DNA of 50,758 bases from JAAFIP01 sp043778205 (GTDB lineage Bacteria; Pseudomonadota; Gammaproteobacteria; Burkholderiales; Burkholderiaceae_C): positions 1 to 50,758 of the forward strand of contig JAYWGO010000143.1 of NCBI GenBank assembly GCA_043778205.1. The letters run 5' to 3'. A model generated the notes under the pieces. It was not told the DNA's origin. It was given only the letters and a program-made list of their open reading frames with translations, and did no database searches. This document shows positions 32,066 to 40,677 of the stretch, piece after piece (position 1 is the stretch's first letter; every line of letters starts with the position of its first letter). Position numbers and translations under genes: made by a program.

Positions 32066-32734
32066 ATGACCGAAACCATACCCCCCACTGCAGCCAGTTC
32101 TGCGGACAGCTCTGCCCCGATTGCTACCACTGCTGCCGCCGAGGAAGCAACCCGCAAGCGCCCCAAACCGGGCGAGCGCCGAGTGCAAATCTTGCAGGCC
32201 TTGGCCAGCATGCTAGAGCAGCCCGGCGGCGAACGCGTGACCACCGCCGCGCTGGCCGCCAAGCTGGACGTGTCCGAGGCCGCGCTGTACCGCCACTTTG
32301 CCAGCAAAGCGCAAATGTTTGAAGGCCTGATTGAGTTTGTGGAACAAACCGTCTTTGGCCTGGTGAACCAAATTACCGAACGCGAGCCCCACAGCGCTGC
32401 GCGTGTGGCCAAAATTATCACTATGCTGCTGCAGTTTGGCGAGAAAAACCCCGGCATGACCCGCGTGATGGTGGGCGACGCGCTGGTGTTTGAAAACGAA
32501 CGCCTGCACCAGCGCATGAACCAGCTGTTTGACAAGCTGGAGTCCAGCTTCAAACAGGCCCTGCGCGAGATGGGTGAATCCAGCGGCAGCGCTGCACCCA
32601 CGGCAGAGGCCAATGTGCGCGCCTCGGTGCTGGTGTCGTTTTGCATCGGCCGCCTGCAGCGCTATGCACGCTCAGGCTTTAAACGGATGCCCAGTGAGCA
32701 TTTAGAAGCCAGCTTGGCGGGTTTGCTGGGCTGA
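32066..32734 (+). CDS. slmA: TetR-family nucleoid occlusion factor SlmA
   Basis: A 222-residue TetR-fold protein that in E. coli binds chromosomal sites and blocks FtsZ assembly over the nucleoid. GERRVQILQALASMLEQPGG, then VTTAALAAKLDVSEAALYRHFASKAQMFEGLIEF, is the SlmA-type helix-turn-helix region (given here in parts: LAAKLDVSEAALYRHF, residues ~66-81). The family's FENERLHQRMNQLFDKLE is present. The first ~30 residues are a Thr/Ala/Ser-rich extension. Nearness to argB is typical of Burkholderiales. Confidence 0.9.
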   Translation: MTETIPPTAASSADSSAPIATTAAAEEATRKRPKPGERRVQILQALASMLEQPGGERVTTAALAAKLDVSEAALYRHFASKAQMFEGLIEFVEQTVFGLVNQITEREPHSAARVAKIITMLLQFGEKNPGMTRVMVGDALVFENERLHQRMNQLFDKLESSFKQALREMGESSGSAAPTAEANVRASVLVSFCIGRLQRYARSGFKRMPSEHLEASLAGLLG

Positions 32735-32755
32735 GCTGTGTCTACCTGGTAGGCT

Positions 32756-33877
32756 TCAAGCAGGGTAAATACAGCCCAGCACGCGCGGGCCTGCCGCGCC
32801 CGTAACGCTGGCCAGCGCCAGGGCTTGGCGCTGCACAGTTTGGCGTGCCAGCCAAGCAAAAGCGCAGGCTTCTACATCTTGCGCAGGCAGGCCGTGCTGG
32901 CTGCTGGGCACCACGGGGCAGTGCGGCAGCAGCGCCTGCAGGCGCTGCATCAGGTCATCGTTGAACGCACCGCCGCCACACACAATGAGCTCGTGAAATT
33001 GCGATTTGCTACTTAATTCATAGCTGTCTATGCATGTTTTTATGGGGCTCGCGGTCAATTCCACCAATGTTTTTTGAATGTTCTGGGGTGCCTCATGGGC
33101 AAATGCGGCCAAGTGCCGGTCTAGCCAGGCGCGATTAAACAGGTCACGCCCGGTGCTTTTGGGGGCGGGCAGTGCAAAGTAGGGTTCAGCCAGCAGGGCC
33201 GCCAGCAGGGCCGGGTTGGCTGTGCCGCTGGCACCCCAAGCGCCGTGGGCATCAAAGGGTGCGCCGGCATGCTGCTGGCACCACATGTCTAGCAGGGCGT
33301 TGCCGGGGCCGCAGTCAAAACCCAGCGTGGTACCGTCGGGCTGCAAAATGCTTAAGTTGCTGATGCCGCCCAGGTTAAGCACACCCACGGTTTTACTGGC
33401 GTGGGCAAACCAAGCACGGTGAAAAAACGGTGCCAAGGGCGCGCCCTGCCCACCTGCAGCCACGTCGCGGCTGCGAAAGTCGGCCACCACGTCAATGCCG
33501 GTCAGCTCGGCCAGCAGCGCAGGGTTGTTCAGCTGCACGGTGTAGCCTGTGGCATCGTGCAGGCCAGGCTGGTGGCGCACGGTTTGGCCATGCGCGCCAA
33601 TGGCTTGCACCTGGGCAGCGGGCACGCCACTGCGCTGCAGCAGCGCGTGCACCACCTGCGCATAGCCGCGCGCCAGTGCGTTGGCGGCCAGTGCCGCGCG
33701 GTGCAGCTCGTTAGGGCCCGGAGTATTCAAGGCCAACAGCTGCGCTCTTAATTCAGTAGCTATCGGTGCAGCAAATACTTGGGCGACAACCGGTTTTGGT
33801 TGAGAAAAATCAACCAAAGCACCATCAATACCGTCCATCGACGTGCCCGACATTAAACCAATATAAAACTGTGACAT
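32756..33877 (-). CDS. anmK: Anhydro-N-acetylmuramic acid kinase
   Basis: Phosphorylates and opens 1,6-anhydro-MurNAc during cell-wall recycling. The ~373-residue product starts MSQFYIGLMSGTSMDGIDGA, the family signature. AIGAHGQTVRHQP, DVVADFRSRDVAAGGQGAPL and NLGGISNLSIL follow, and VCGGGAFND lies near the C terminus. ATG 33877 is the family start. Two stretches derive from the dispersed repeat: residues ~29-43 (VVAQVFAAPIATEL) and ~277-290 (TCIDSYELSSK). It follows a terminator behind the M23 peptidase gene; in Burkholderiales these three genes (anmK, M23, tyrS) are regular neighbours. Confidence 0.95.
   Translation of the reverse strand: MSQFYIGLMSGTSMDGIDGALVDFSQPKPVVAQVFAAPIATELRAQLLALNTPGPNELHRAALAANALARGYAQVVHALLQRSGVPAAQVQAIGAHGQTVRHQPGLHDATGYTVQLNNPALLAELTGIDVVADFRSRDVAAGGQGAPLAPFFHRAWFAHASKTVGVLNLGGISNLSILQPDGTTLGFDCGPGNALLDMWCQQHAGAPFDAHGAWGASGTANPALLAALLAEPYFALPAPKSTGRDLFNRAWLDRHLAAFAHEAPQNIQKTLVELTASPIKTCIDSYELSSKSQFHELIVCGGGAFNDDLMQRLQALLPHCPVVPSSQHGLPAQDVEACAFAWLARQTVQRQALALASVTGAAGPRVLGCIYPA
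33011..33050 (+). repeat. Dispersed repeat copy 7, degenerate, inside anmK
   Basis: TTAATTCATAGCTGTCTATG then CATGTTTTTATGGGGCTC: only the first half is well preserved. In frame in anmK, between conserved segments. Confidence 0.55.
33749..33791 (+). repeat. Dispersed repeat copy 8, inside anmK
   Basis: AATTCAGTAGCTATCGGTGC then AGCAAATACTTGGGCGAC. In frame; encodes VAQVFAAPIATEL near the N terminus of AnmK. Confidence 0.78.
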
Positions 33878-33950
33878 GGCTGCATGGTACACGCCTGCAT
33901 GGGTGCGAGGCTGCAGGGTACCAGCTTGCGCAGTGGGCATGCCAAGTAAA

Positions 33951-33974
33951 ACGGCGCGTAAACTTACGCGCCGT
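33951..33974 (-). terminator. Rho-independent terminator after the M23 peptidase gene
   Basis: ACGGCGCGTA (33951-33960) pairs with TACGCGCCGT (33965-33974). On the minus strand TTTTACTT follows. It lies ~36 bases beyond the peptidase stop. Confidence 0.82.
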
Positions 33975-34010
33975 GGTGAAGCTTTGCGTATAAAACGCTT
34001 GGCTAACCCA

Positions 34011-35477
34011 TTACTGTGCGGTGGCTACAGCCATGCTGCCTGCAGCTAGCAGCTTAAGCCGTACATCGGCCACCATGCGGGCAAACGCAGGGCGCGACGC
34101 TGCACTCAGGGGCACAGAATTATTCTCGCTGGCAATGGTCACAGGGTCGTGGTGCACGCCACCAATGCGAAACTCAAAATGCAAATGCGGCCCGGTGCTA
34201 TAGCCTGTGCTGCCTACCGCGCCAATCACATCGCCTTGGCTGACTTTTTGGCCAGCTTGCACTTTAATTTGGCTAAGGTGGGCAAACAAAGTGCTTTTAC
34301 CGCCGGTATGCATCACCTCAATCACATTGCCATAGCCGCGCTGCACACCTGCAAACTCCACCACGCCATCACCCACAGTGCGCACTGGCGTGCCAATGGG
34401 CGCAGCGTAGTCCACGCCGTTATGGGCTTTCCATTGGTTAGAGATGGGGTGCACGCGGCCACCAAAGCCGCTGGTAACGCGGGAGAACTCTAGCGGCGAT
34501 GCCAAGAAGGCTTTGCGCAGCGTGTTGCCCTCTAGCGTGTAGTACTGGCCCTTGTTGCCCAGCTCTTGGAACCACACTGCTTGGTAGGTTTTGCCGTTGT
34601 TAACAAACTCAGCGCTGATCAGCTTGCCCGCGCGCAGTGGCTCGTTGTCGGCCTGCAAGGTTTCGTACACCACGCTAAAGCGGTCGCCTTTGCGCAGCGC
34701 GCGGTGAAAGTCAATGTCGTTGGCAAACAACTCGGCCACTTGGGTGGCCACACTGTCGGGTATGCGCGCGTCGTCTGTAGCAGCAAACAAAGACGAACGA
34801 ATCACACCACCGGCTAAACGCGAACTGGCCACCAAAGGCGCGGTTTCAGTACGGGCAGTAAAACCGCTGACCGATGCCTTTGATGCCTCTACCACCAGGC
34901 GCTGAAAGTTGGCAGATTCGTCCTGCGTCCAGCGGGCTGAGAGCTTAACCAAGCGGTTTTTTTCGTCAGTTTCTACCGTCACATTGCGGCCTGGGCGGCT
35001 GAGCAAGGCAGCGCGGGTAAGCGCGTCGTTGCGCACAAATGCGGCTGCAGCAGCGTCTGCCACACCCAAGCGGCGCAGCAAGCTTTCGGCAGTGTCGTTA
35101 GAACGGGTGGTGTCGCTGCGGTACAGGGTCAAGGCCGCAGGCTTGGGCAGGTCGAGGTCAACCGCCACTACATCAACAGGCGTTAGCACCAAAGGTTGCA
35201 CAGCTTCTAGCACTTGGCGCACGGGCAAGTCAGAAACATCAGGGGCCAAATTGGCCACGGCAAACGCGGTAGCACCGGTGCCCAGCAACAGGGCTGCTAA
35301 ACCACCCACCAAGCGCCGAGGATGGCGCTGCACGGCAGTGACTAAACCCCCGGCCACGTGGTGCGCAAAAAACTGCGCATTCAAAAGTATCGAATTCAAA
35401 GACAAAATAGACAATTCCCACACTAATTTGTAAAAGGCCGCTACCGCTGGCGCACCCACGTAAAATCTCACCCACAC
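34011..35477 (-). CDS. M23-family peptidoglycan endopeptidase
   Basis: A periplasmic cell-wall hydrolase of up to 488 residues. A membrane anchor (RLVGGLAALLLGTGATAFAVA) lies near residue 65. A middle domain follows, then the lysostaphin-type peptidase: GGRVHPISNQWKAHNGVDYA carries the zinc ligands H and D, and TGYSTGPHLHFEFRIGG the HxH motif. No ATG fits; the outermost start is GTG 35477, while TTG 35399 (LNSILLNAQ) is closer to typical homologues. Divergent from tyrS with a ~60-base gap, as in many Burkholderiales. Confidence 0.9.
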   Translation of the reverse strand: MWVRFYVGAPAVAAFYKLVWELSILSLNSILLNAQFFAHHVAGGLVTAVQRHPRRLVGGLAALLLGTGATAFAVANLAPDVSDLPVRQVLEAVQPLVLTPVDVVAVDLDLPKPAALTLYRSDTTRSNDTAESLLRRLGVADAAAAAFVRNDALTRAALLSRPGRNVTVETDEKNRLVKLSARWTQDESANFQRLVVEASKASVSGFTARTETAPLVASSRLAGGVIRSSLFAATDDARIPDSVATQVAELFANDIDFHRALRKGDRFSVVYETLQADNEPLRAGKLISAEFVNNGKTYQAVWFQELGNKGQYYTLEGNTLRKAFLASPLEFSRVTSGFGGRVHPISNQWKAHNGVDYAAPIGTPVRTVGDGVVEFAGVQRGYGNVIEVMHTGGKSTLFAHLSQIKVQAGQKVSQGDVIGAVGSTGYSTGPHLHFEFRIGGVHHDPVTIASENNSVPLSAASRPAFARMVADVRLKLLAAGSMAVATAQ

Positions 35478-35540
35478 AACACGCTATGCGAACCTGCCAG
35501 TATACCCGTGTGTACCTAGGCCGCATCTCGGAAAACCCTT

Positions 35541-36797
35541 ATGAATCAAGCTATTACACCCAAACCCTCGCCCAATTTACCGCTTTCTGACAAGGTACGC
35601 GAAGCTTTGGCTGTCACCTTGCGCGGCGTAGAAGAGCTTATTCCACAGGAAGATTGGATTAAAAAGCTGCAAAAGAGCGAAACGTCGGGTATTCCACTGC
35701 GAATTAAACTTGGTTTAGACCCCACTGCACCCGATATTCACATCGGTCACACAGTAGTTTTGAACAAAATGAGGCAGCTGCAAGATTTAGGCCATACCGT
35801 GATCTTTTTGATCGGCGACTTCACCACCATGATTGGCGACCCGTCTGGCCGCAACACCACCCGCCCGCCGCTGACCAAAGAGCAAATTGGGCTGAATGCA
35901 GCAACTTATTACAAACAAGCCGCCATGGTGCTGGACGAGTCTAAAACCGAAGTGCGCTACAACAGCGAATGGGGCGACGCCCTGGGTTCACGCGGCATGA
36001 TTCAACTGGCGGCCAAATACACGGTAGCCCGCATGATGGAACGGGACGACTTCCAAAAGCGCTATACCACGGGCCAGTCCATCAGCGTGCACGAGTTTTT
36101 GTACCCGTTGATGCAGGGCTACGACTCGGTGGCCCTGAAAAGCGACCTGGAGCTGGGCGGCACAGACCAAAAGTTCAACCTGCTGGTAGGCCGCCATTTG
36201 CAGGCTGAATACGGCCAAGAGCCTCAGTGCATACTTACTATGCCCTTGCTAGAAGGCCTGGACGGCGTGGACAAAATGTCCAAAAGTAAGAACAACTACA
36301 TTGGCATCACCGAAGATGCCAACACCATGTTTGCCAAAGTGCTGTCCATCAGCGACGTGCTGATGTGGCGCTGGTACACCCTGCTGTCGTTCAAAAGCAT
36401 GGCCGAGATCGCGGCCCTAAAAGCTGAAGTCGCTGGTGGCCGCAACCCCAAAGATGCCAAAGTCATGCTGGCCAAAGAAATCACCACCCGCTTTCACAGC
36501 GCAGCAGCGGCAGATAGCGCGGAGCAGGACTTTATCAACCGCAGCAAAGGCGGCGTGCCTGATGAGATTGACGAAGTCAGCCTAAGCCTAGGCAACGGTG
36601 CAGCGGGGCTAGGCATTACCCAAGTGCTAAAGCTAGCTGGCCTGGCAGCATCTGCCTCAGAAGCAGGCCGCTTGATCGAAGGCGGCGGTGTTAGGGTAGA
36701 TTCTTCAGTGGTAAGCGACAAAGGCTTAAAACTGGAAGCGGGCACCTATGTGGTGCAGGTGGGCAAGCGCAAATTCGCGCGGGTAAACTTATCCTGA
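35541..36797 (+). CDS. tyrS: Tyrosyl-tRNA synthetase
   Basis: Charges tRNA-Tyr. The 418-residue class I enzyme has HIGH at 67-70 (DIHIGHTVVLNKM), the KMSKS motif in VDKMSKSKNNYIGI (~245-249) and a C-terminal S4 RNA-binding domain (AGRLIEGGGVRVDSSVVSD). The stop codon overlaps the GAGGAG ribosome site of the following small gene, so tyrS, that gene and dtd form one operon. Confidence 0.97.
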   Translation: MNQAITPKPSPNLPLSDKVREALAVTLRGVEELIPQEDWIKKLQKSETSGIPLRIKLGLDPTAPDIHIGHTVVLNKMRQLQDLGHTVIFLIGDFTTMIGDPSGRNTTRPPLTKEQIGLNAATYYKQAAMVLDESKTEVRYNSEWGDALGSRGMIQLAAKYTVARMMERDDFQKRYTTGQSISVHEFLYPLMQGYDSVALKSDLELGGTDQKFNLLVGRHLQAEYGQEPQCILTMPLLEGLDGVDKMSKSKNNYIGITEDANTMFAKVLSISDVLMWRWYTLLSFKSMAEIAALKAEVAGGRNPKDAKVMLAKEITTRFHSAAAADSAEQDFINRSKGGVPDEIDEVSLSLGNGAAGLGITQVLKLAGLAASASEAGRLIEGGGVRVDSSVVSDKGLKLEAGTYVVQVGKRKFARVNLS

Positions 36798-36808
36798 GGA
36801 GTACAGAC

Positions 36809-37111
36809 ATGACAGAACCGAAAAATGGTGATTTCGCCTCTTTTTTGCAAAAGAATCAGGACAAATCTGTTATCTCGAAGCAAGAGTTAAAGCAAAGTGA
36901 TGCTGCCTTGCATCCCGCTGATCAAGTAGAAAGCGCACCCAATATCTCTGCTGAAACGTTGATGGACGACGAGGCCGTGGAACGCCTTGCCGCTCAAATG
37001 CGCGAAACAGAGCAAGCCTTGAGCACACTACCTCCGATGACAGACGAGGAGCTGGATCGCCAAGCTTTAGAAGCAGGAGGCGCAGATAACGATCCTGACA
37101 CGCCAGAGTAA
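36809..37111 (+). CDS. Small acidic protein of unknown function in the tyrS-dtd operon
   Basis: A 100-residue, strongly acidic, Gln/Asp/Glu-rich protein with no recognisable domain. Most of it looks disordered; residues ~50-88 (LMDDEAVERLAAQMRETEQA) may form a helix. A strong ribosome site (GAGGAG) overlaps the tyrS stop codon, which supports it as a real gene. It ends 14 bases before dtd. The position suggests a link to translation or tRNA quality control, but nothing in the sequence shows a function. Confidence 0.7.
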   Translation: MTEPKNGDFASFLQKNQDKSVISKQELKQSDAALHPADQVESAPNISAETLMDDEAVERLAAQMRETEQALSTLPPMTDEELDRQALEAGGADNDPDTPE

Positions 37112-37125
37112 TCAAGCGAGTTGTC

Positions 37126-37569
37126 ATGTTGGCAGTTTTGCAAAGAGTTAAAAGCGCTCGCGTAGATGTCGAACGGAAAACTATCGGCTCTATTGAACAA
37201 GGTTTACTTATCCTGCTGTGTGCCGAGCGCGGCGATACTGATGAGATAGCCGACAAACTACTTGCCAAAATTCTCAAGCTACGCATCTTCAGCGATGAAG
37301 CAGGCAAGATGAATAAGTCGGCGCAAGACGTGGGCGGTGGCTTGCTGATTGTGAGCCAGTTCACTTTAGCTGCTGATGTGTCTGGCGGCAATCGCCCCAG
37401 TTTTACCAGCGCTGCACCACCAGATGAAGGTAGGCGTTTGTACGATTACTTTGTACTTCAGGCTCGGGCTACGCATCCTATCGTGCAAACAGGTCAGTTT
37501 GCAGCGGATATGCAAGTGCATTTGGTTAACGATGGGCCGGTGACTATTCCGATGCGGATGACTGCCTGA
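37126..37569 (+). CDS. dtd: D-aminoacyl-tRNA deacylase
   Basis: Removes D-amino acids wrongly attached to tRNA. The 147-residue protein contains LLIVSQFTLAADVSGGNRPSF, with the SQxT catalytic-pocket motif, and NDGPVTIPMRM, equivalent to the NxPVT motif (family usually NDGPVT followed by other residues). It fits the tyrS operon, because TyrRS is a known source of D-Tyr-tRNA. Length is normal. Confidence 0.95.
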   Translation: MLAVLQRVKSARVDVERKTIGSIEQGLLILLCAERGDTDEIADKLLAKILKLRIFSDEAGKMNKSAQDVGGGLLIVSQFTLAADVSGGNRPSFTSAAPPDEGRRLYDYFVLQARATHPIVQTGQFAADMQVHLVNDGPVTIPMRMTA

Positions 37570-37632
37570 ATTTACTTGACTTGGCTTTGGGTGTGGCGAT
37601 TTCCCGCCTCAATTTGACATTGAGGTAAATAG

Positions 37633-37672
37633 TTTTTACAATTTCAGCTTTTAATACTGAAATAGTAAAAAA
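37633..37672. repeat. Palindrome abutting the DUF4143 ATPase start
   Basis: TTTTTACAATTTCAG, a short centre, then CTGAAATAGTAAAAAA. The right arm touches the ATG at 37672, leaving no room for a normal ribosome site. A near-identical copy follows the gene at 38865-38902. Confidence 0.9.
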
Positions 37673-38844
37673 TGCTTTTTAGACAAGCTGAACATCGCCT
37701 GTTGCGCATGGCGCAGTCTTTCCCGGTGGTGGTGGTGACCGGGCCGCGCCAGTCGGGTAAAACTACGCTGGTGCAAAACGCTTTTCCGGGCAGGCCCTAT
37801 GTGTCTATGGAAGATTTGGATGTGCGTCACCGGGTGCAAGATGACCCACGTTTATTCTTGCAACAACATGCGGACGGTGTACTGATAGATGAGGTGCAGC
37901 GCGTTCCTGAGCTGCTCAGTTATCTGCAAACGCAGGTAGATGCGCAAAAACTACCTGGGCGCTACATACTTACGGGGTCGCAAAATTTGCTAATGACCGA
38001 GCAGATCAGCCAAAGCTTGGCTGGGCGTGCAGCATATTTGGATTTATTGCCATTAAGCTACCTAGAGGCTGAGTCAATCGACAAGCACATGGGCTTGGAC
38101 GCACTGATGCTGCGCGGCAGCTATCCGCAAGTGGCCATAAGCGGGGTCACACCGACCGAGTGGTTTGAAGCCTATGTGCGCAGCTATATAGAGCGCGATG
38201 TACGGCAGATCTCGCAGATTAATGATTTAACGGCCTTTCAGCGATTTTTGCGCATGATGGCCGCAAGAGCAGGGCAATTGGTCAACCTGAACGCAATTGG
38301 CGCTGATTTGGGTTTGGCGCAAACCACTATCAAGGCATGGCTCAGCATTTTAGAAGCCAGCTACATTACTTTCCGCCTCATGCCCTACCACACGCATTTT
38401 GGCAAGCGGTTGGTTAAAACGCCAAAACTGTATTTCTACGATACCGGCTTGGTTGCATGGCTGCTGGGCATACATGATGTTCAGACCATGAATGTTCACC
38501 CGATGCGAGGGGCGTTATTTGAGAATTTTATGATTTTGCAATACCTAAAGTTTTGCAAAAACACTGGTCGTAACGACCATCTGTATTTTTGGCGCGACAA
38601 CACAGGCAACGAAATGGATTTGTTAATCGAGCGTGCGGGTGTTTTGTCTGCCATAGAATTTAAATCGGGTGCGACATTCAATACCGAATGGCTGCGTGCG
38701 ATGGATACATGGATGAAGCATACCGATGGGGCCCGACGTAGCGCAGGCATGGTAATCAGTGATGCACCAATGAACGCGTGGTACCGTAATTATTTTGCTG
38801 CGCATTGGCGCAGTGCATCAATGCAGTTAACGCAAGGAACTTGA
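37672..38844 (+). CDS. DUF4143-type AAA ATPase
   Basis: A 390-residue P-loop ATPase of the AAA_14/DUF4143 family. Walker A is GPRQSGKTTL (24-33), VLIDEVQRVPEL the Walker B region, ILTGSQNLLM a sensor segment, and YFYDTGLVAWLLGI marks the DUF4143 part. The C-terminal third contains ERAGVLSAIEFKSG, a motif resembling the core of the restriction-endonuclease fold. Base composition is lower in GC than neighbours such as gpmA. Such genes are patchily distributed and often look transferred. Flanked by two almost identical palindromes and preceded by no ribosome site. Its role is not established. Confidence 0.88.
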   Translation: MLFRQAEHRLLRMAQSFPVVVVTGPRQSGKTTLVQNAFPGRPYVSMEDLDVRHRVQDDPRLFLQQHADGVLIDEVQRVPELLSYLQTQVDAQKLPGRYILTGSQNLLMTEQISQSLAGRAAYLDLLPLSYLEAESIDKHMGLDALMLRGSYPQVAISGVTPTEWFEAYVRSYIERDVRQISQINDLTAFQRFLRMMAARAGQLVNLNAIGADLGLAQTTIKAWLSILEASYITFRLMPYHTHFGKRLVKTPKLYFYDTGLVAWLLGIHDVQTMNVHPMRGALFENFMILQYLKFCKNTGRNDHLYFWRDNTGNEMDLLIERAGVLSAIEFKSGATFNTEWLRAMDTWMKHTDGARRSAGMVISDAPMNAWYRNYFAAHWRSASMQLTQGT

Positions 38845-38864
38845 TTTAAAAGGTAACTATGATA

Positions 38865-38902
38865 TTTGCAATTTCAGCTTTTAAAACTGAAATTGTAAAA
38901 AA
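38865..38902. repeat. Second palindrome copy, downstream of the DUF4143 ATPase
   Basis: TTTGCAATTTCAG, short centre, CTGAAATTGTAAAAAA. Its right arm (38887-38901) is the perfect complement of the left arm of the first copy (37633-37647), so the gene is bounded by a 15 bp perfect terminal inverted repeat. Confidence 0.9.
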
Positions 38903-38910
38903 CAGCCACT

Positions 38911-39345
38911 TTAATCTTGCGTCGCCCGCTGCTGCACACGGTCAATATACGCTTGCCCATCAGGCGGTTTTCCAGAGCGCTGGGCCTCCCACAGCATGGT
39001 GCCCAGCTCTTCCATCACTTCGTGGTGCGCCAGATGCAGGTCGCCTCGGCGGGCTGTTAGCAGCTCTACAGCTTGGCGTATGCCGCGCGGCTGGTCGATG
39101 CTGCATTGCTCGGTGATCGACAGGTGCATGGACAAATGCAAAAACGGGTTGGTTTGGCCGTCGCCACCGTCGTACACGCGGGCTACGGCTGCGTCGGCAT
39201 CTTGCAAGTCGACGTCATATTCGGGGTGCTCACTCATCCATTGGTTGGCAATGGTTTCTATGGCATCTTGCGCGCTGTTGCTTTGCGCTTTGGCGTACGC
39301 AGAGCAAAAAAATCGGCGCACATCGTCTTGGCTGGGATTGAACAT
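38911..39345 (-). CDS. DUF1841-family protein
   Basis: A 144-residue cytoplasmic protein. MFNPSQDDVRRFFCSAYAKA is the family N terminus, and NPFLHLSMHLSITEQCSIDQ (histidine-rich) and LAHHEVMEELGTMLWEAQRSG are its conserved core. ATG 39345 fits the family start. Convergent with the DUF4143 gene and divergent from the thiolase. Function unknown; the conserved His residues suggest a metal site. Confidence 0.85.
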   Translation of the reverse strand: MFNPSQDDVRRFFCSAYAKAQSNSAQDAIETIANQWMSEHPEYDVDLQDADAAVARVYDGGDGQTNPFLHLSMHLSITEQCSIDQPRGIRQAVELLTARRGDLHLAHHEVMEELGTMLWEAQRSGKPPDGQAYIDRVQQRATQD

Positions 39346-39432
39346 GCCTTGATTATCCAATGCGACAGCGCTGTTTGCCCGCAATGGGGATAATCTCAAC
39401 TGAAGTTAAAAATTAATGCAGGACAAGCACCT

Positions 39433-40638
39433 ATGACAACACAAGCTTTTATTTGCGATGCCATCCGCACCCCATTTGGCCGCTACGGCGGTGCCCTGAG
39501 CAGCGTGCGCGCTGACGACTTGGCTGCCATCCCTTTGCGCGCCTTGATGCAACGCAACCCCAACGTAGACTGGCATGCGGTAACCGATATGATTTATGGC
39601 TGCGTGAACCAAGCGGGTGAAGATAACCGCAATGTAGCGCACATGGCCAGTTTATTGGCTGGCCTGCCGCACGAGCTGCCGGGTGCCACCCTCAACCGCC
39701 TCTGCGGCAGCGGTTTGGACGCTTTAGGCACAGCAGCACGCGCTATCAAGAGTGGCGAGGCAAACTTGATGATTGCAGGCGGCGTAGAAAGCATGAGCCG
39801 CGCACCTTATGTGATGGGCAAGGCCGACAGCGCCTTTAGCCGCAGCACACAAATGTTTGACACCACCATTGGCTGGCGCTTTGTGAACAAGCTGATGAAA
39901 GAACACTACGGCGTTGACAGCATGCCCGAGACGGCTGAAAACGTGGCCACTGATTACAAAATTGACCGTCTCTCGCAAGACATCATGGCGCTGGCCAGCC
40001 AAACGAAGGCCGTGGCAGCGCAGCAAGCGGGTTACTTTGATGCAGAAATCTGCCCTGTCACTGTCGCTCAAAAAAAAGGCGACGCTGTCGTTGTAAGCCA
40101 AGACGAACACCCCCGCGCCACCACCATGGATGCGCTGTCCAAACTTAAACCCATTGTCAGGCCCGACGGCACCATCACCGCAGGCAACGCCAGCGGCGTG
40201 AACGACGGGGCCTGTGCTATTTTGCTGGCCAGCGAAGCGGAAGCTAAGAAACACGGCCTAACACCCAAGGCCCGCATAGTAGGCATGGCCACCGTAGGCG
40301 TGCCGCCGCGCACCATGGGCATTGGGCCTGCGCCCGCCACACAAAAGGTACTGGCCCTCACCGGCTTAACCCTAGCGCAGATGGACGTGATTGAGCTGAA
40401 CGAGGCTTTTGCCGCTCAAGGCCTGGCCGTGCTGCGGCTGCTGGGCCTGCAGGACGACGACCCGCGTGTCAACCCCAACGGCGGTGCTATTGCGCTGGGC
40501 CACCCACTGGGCGCTTCAGGCGCACGCTTGGCCACCACAGCAGTCAACCAACTGCAGCGCAGCCAAGGCCGCTACGCGCTGTGCACCATGTGCATTGGCG
40601 TGGGCCAAGGCATTGCAGTCATCTTAGAGCGCGTGTAA
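39433..40638 (+). CDS. 3-oxoadipyl-CoA thiolase / acetyl-CoA acyltransferase
   Basis: A 401-residue thiolase. AFICDAIRTPFGRYGGALS is typical of the 3-oxoadipyl-CoA thiolases (PcaF/PaaJ) of aromatic degradation. The acyl-accepting Cys lies in TLNRLCGSGLDALG; GGVESMSRAPYVMGK, NPNGGAIALGHPLGASGAR (catalytic His) and LCTMCIGVGQGIAV (second Cys) complete the active site. No other aromatic-degradation genes are adjacent, so general beta-ketothiolase activity is also possible. Confidence 0.9.
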   Translation: MTTQAFICDAIRTPFGRYGGALSSVRADDLAAIPLRALMQRNPNVDWHAVTDMIYGCVNQAGEDNRNVAHMASLLAGLPHELPGATLNRLCGSGLDALGTAARAIKSGEANLMIAGGVESMSRAPYVMGKADSAFSRSTQMFDTTIGWRFVNKLMKEHYGVDSMPETAENVATDYKIDRLSQDIMALASQTKAVAAQQAGYFDAEICPVTVAQKKGDAVVVSQDEHPRATTMDALSKLKPIVRPDGTITAGNASGVNDGACAILLASEAEAKKHGLTPKARIVGMATVGVPPRTMGIGPAPATQKVLALTGLTLAQMDVIELNEAFAAQGLAVLRLLGLQDDDPRVNPNGGAIALGHPLGASGARLATTAVNQLQRSQGRYALCTMCIGVGQGIAVILERV

Positions 40639-40677
40639 AGCTGCCATAATTTTTCAACCCCAAACCCACATTGCGCC

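Noticed and set aside
32575..32581. TGAATCC inside slmA as a fourth ECF promoter
   Set aside because: No CGTA occurs 16 bases downstream and it lies within a coding sequence.
38865..38902. Second DUF4143 palindrome as an ordinary terminator
   Set aside because: No T tract follows the stem in either direction, and the same palindrome stands at the start of the gene.
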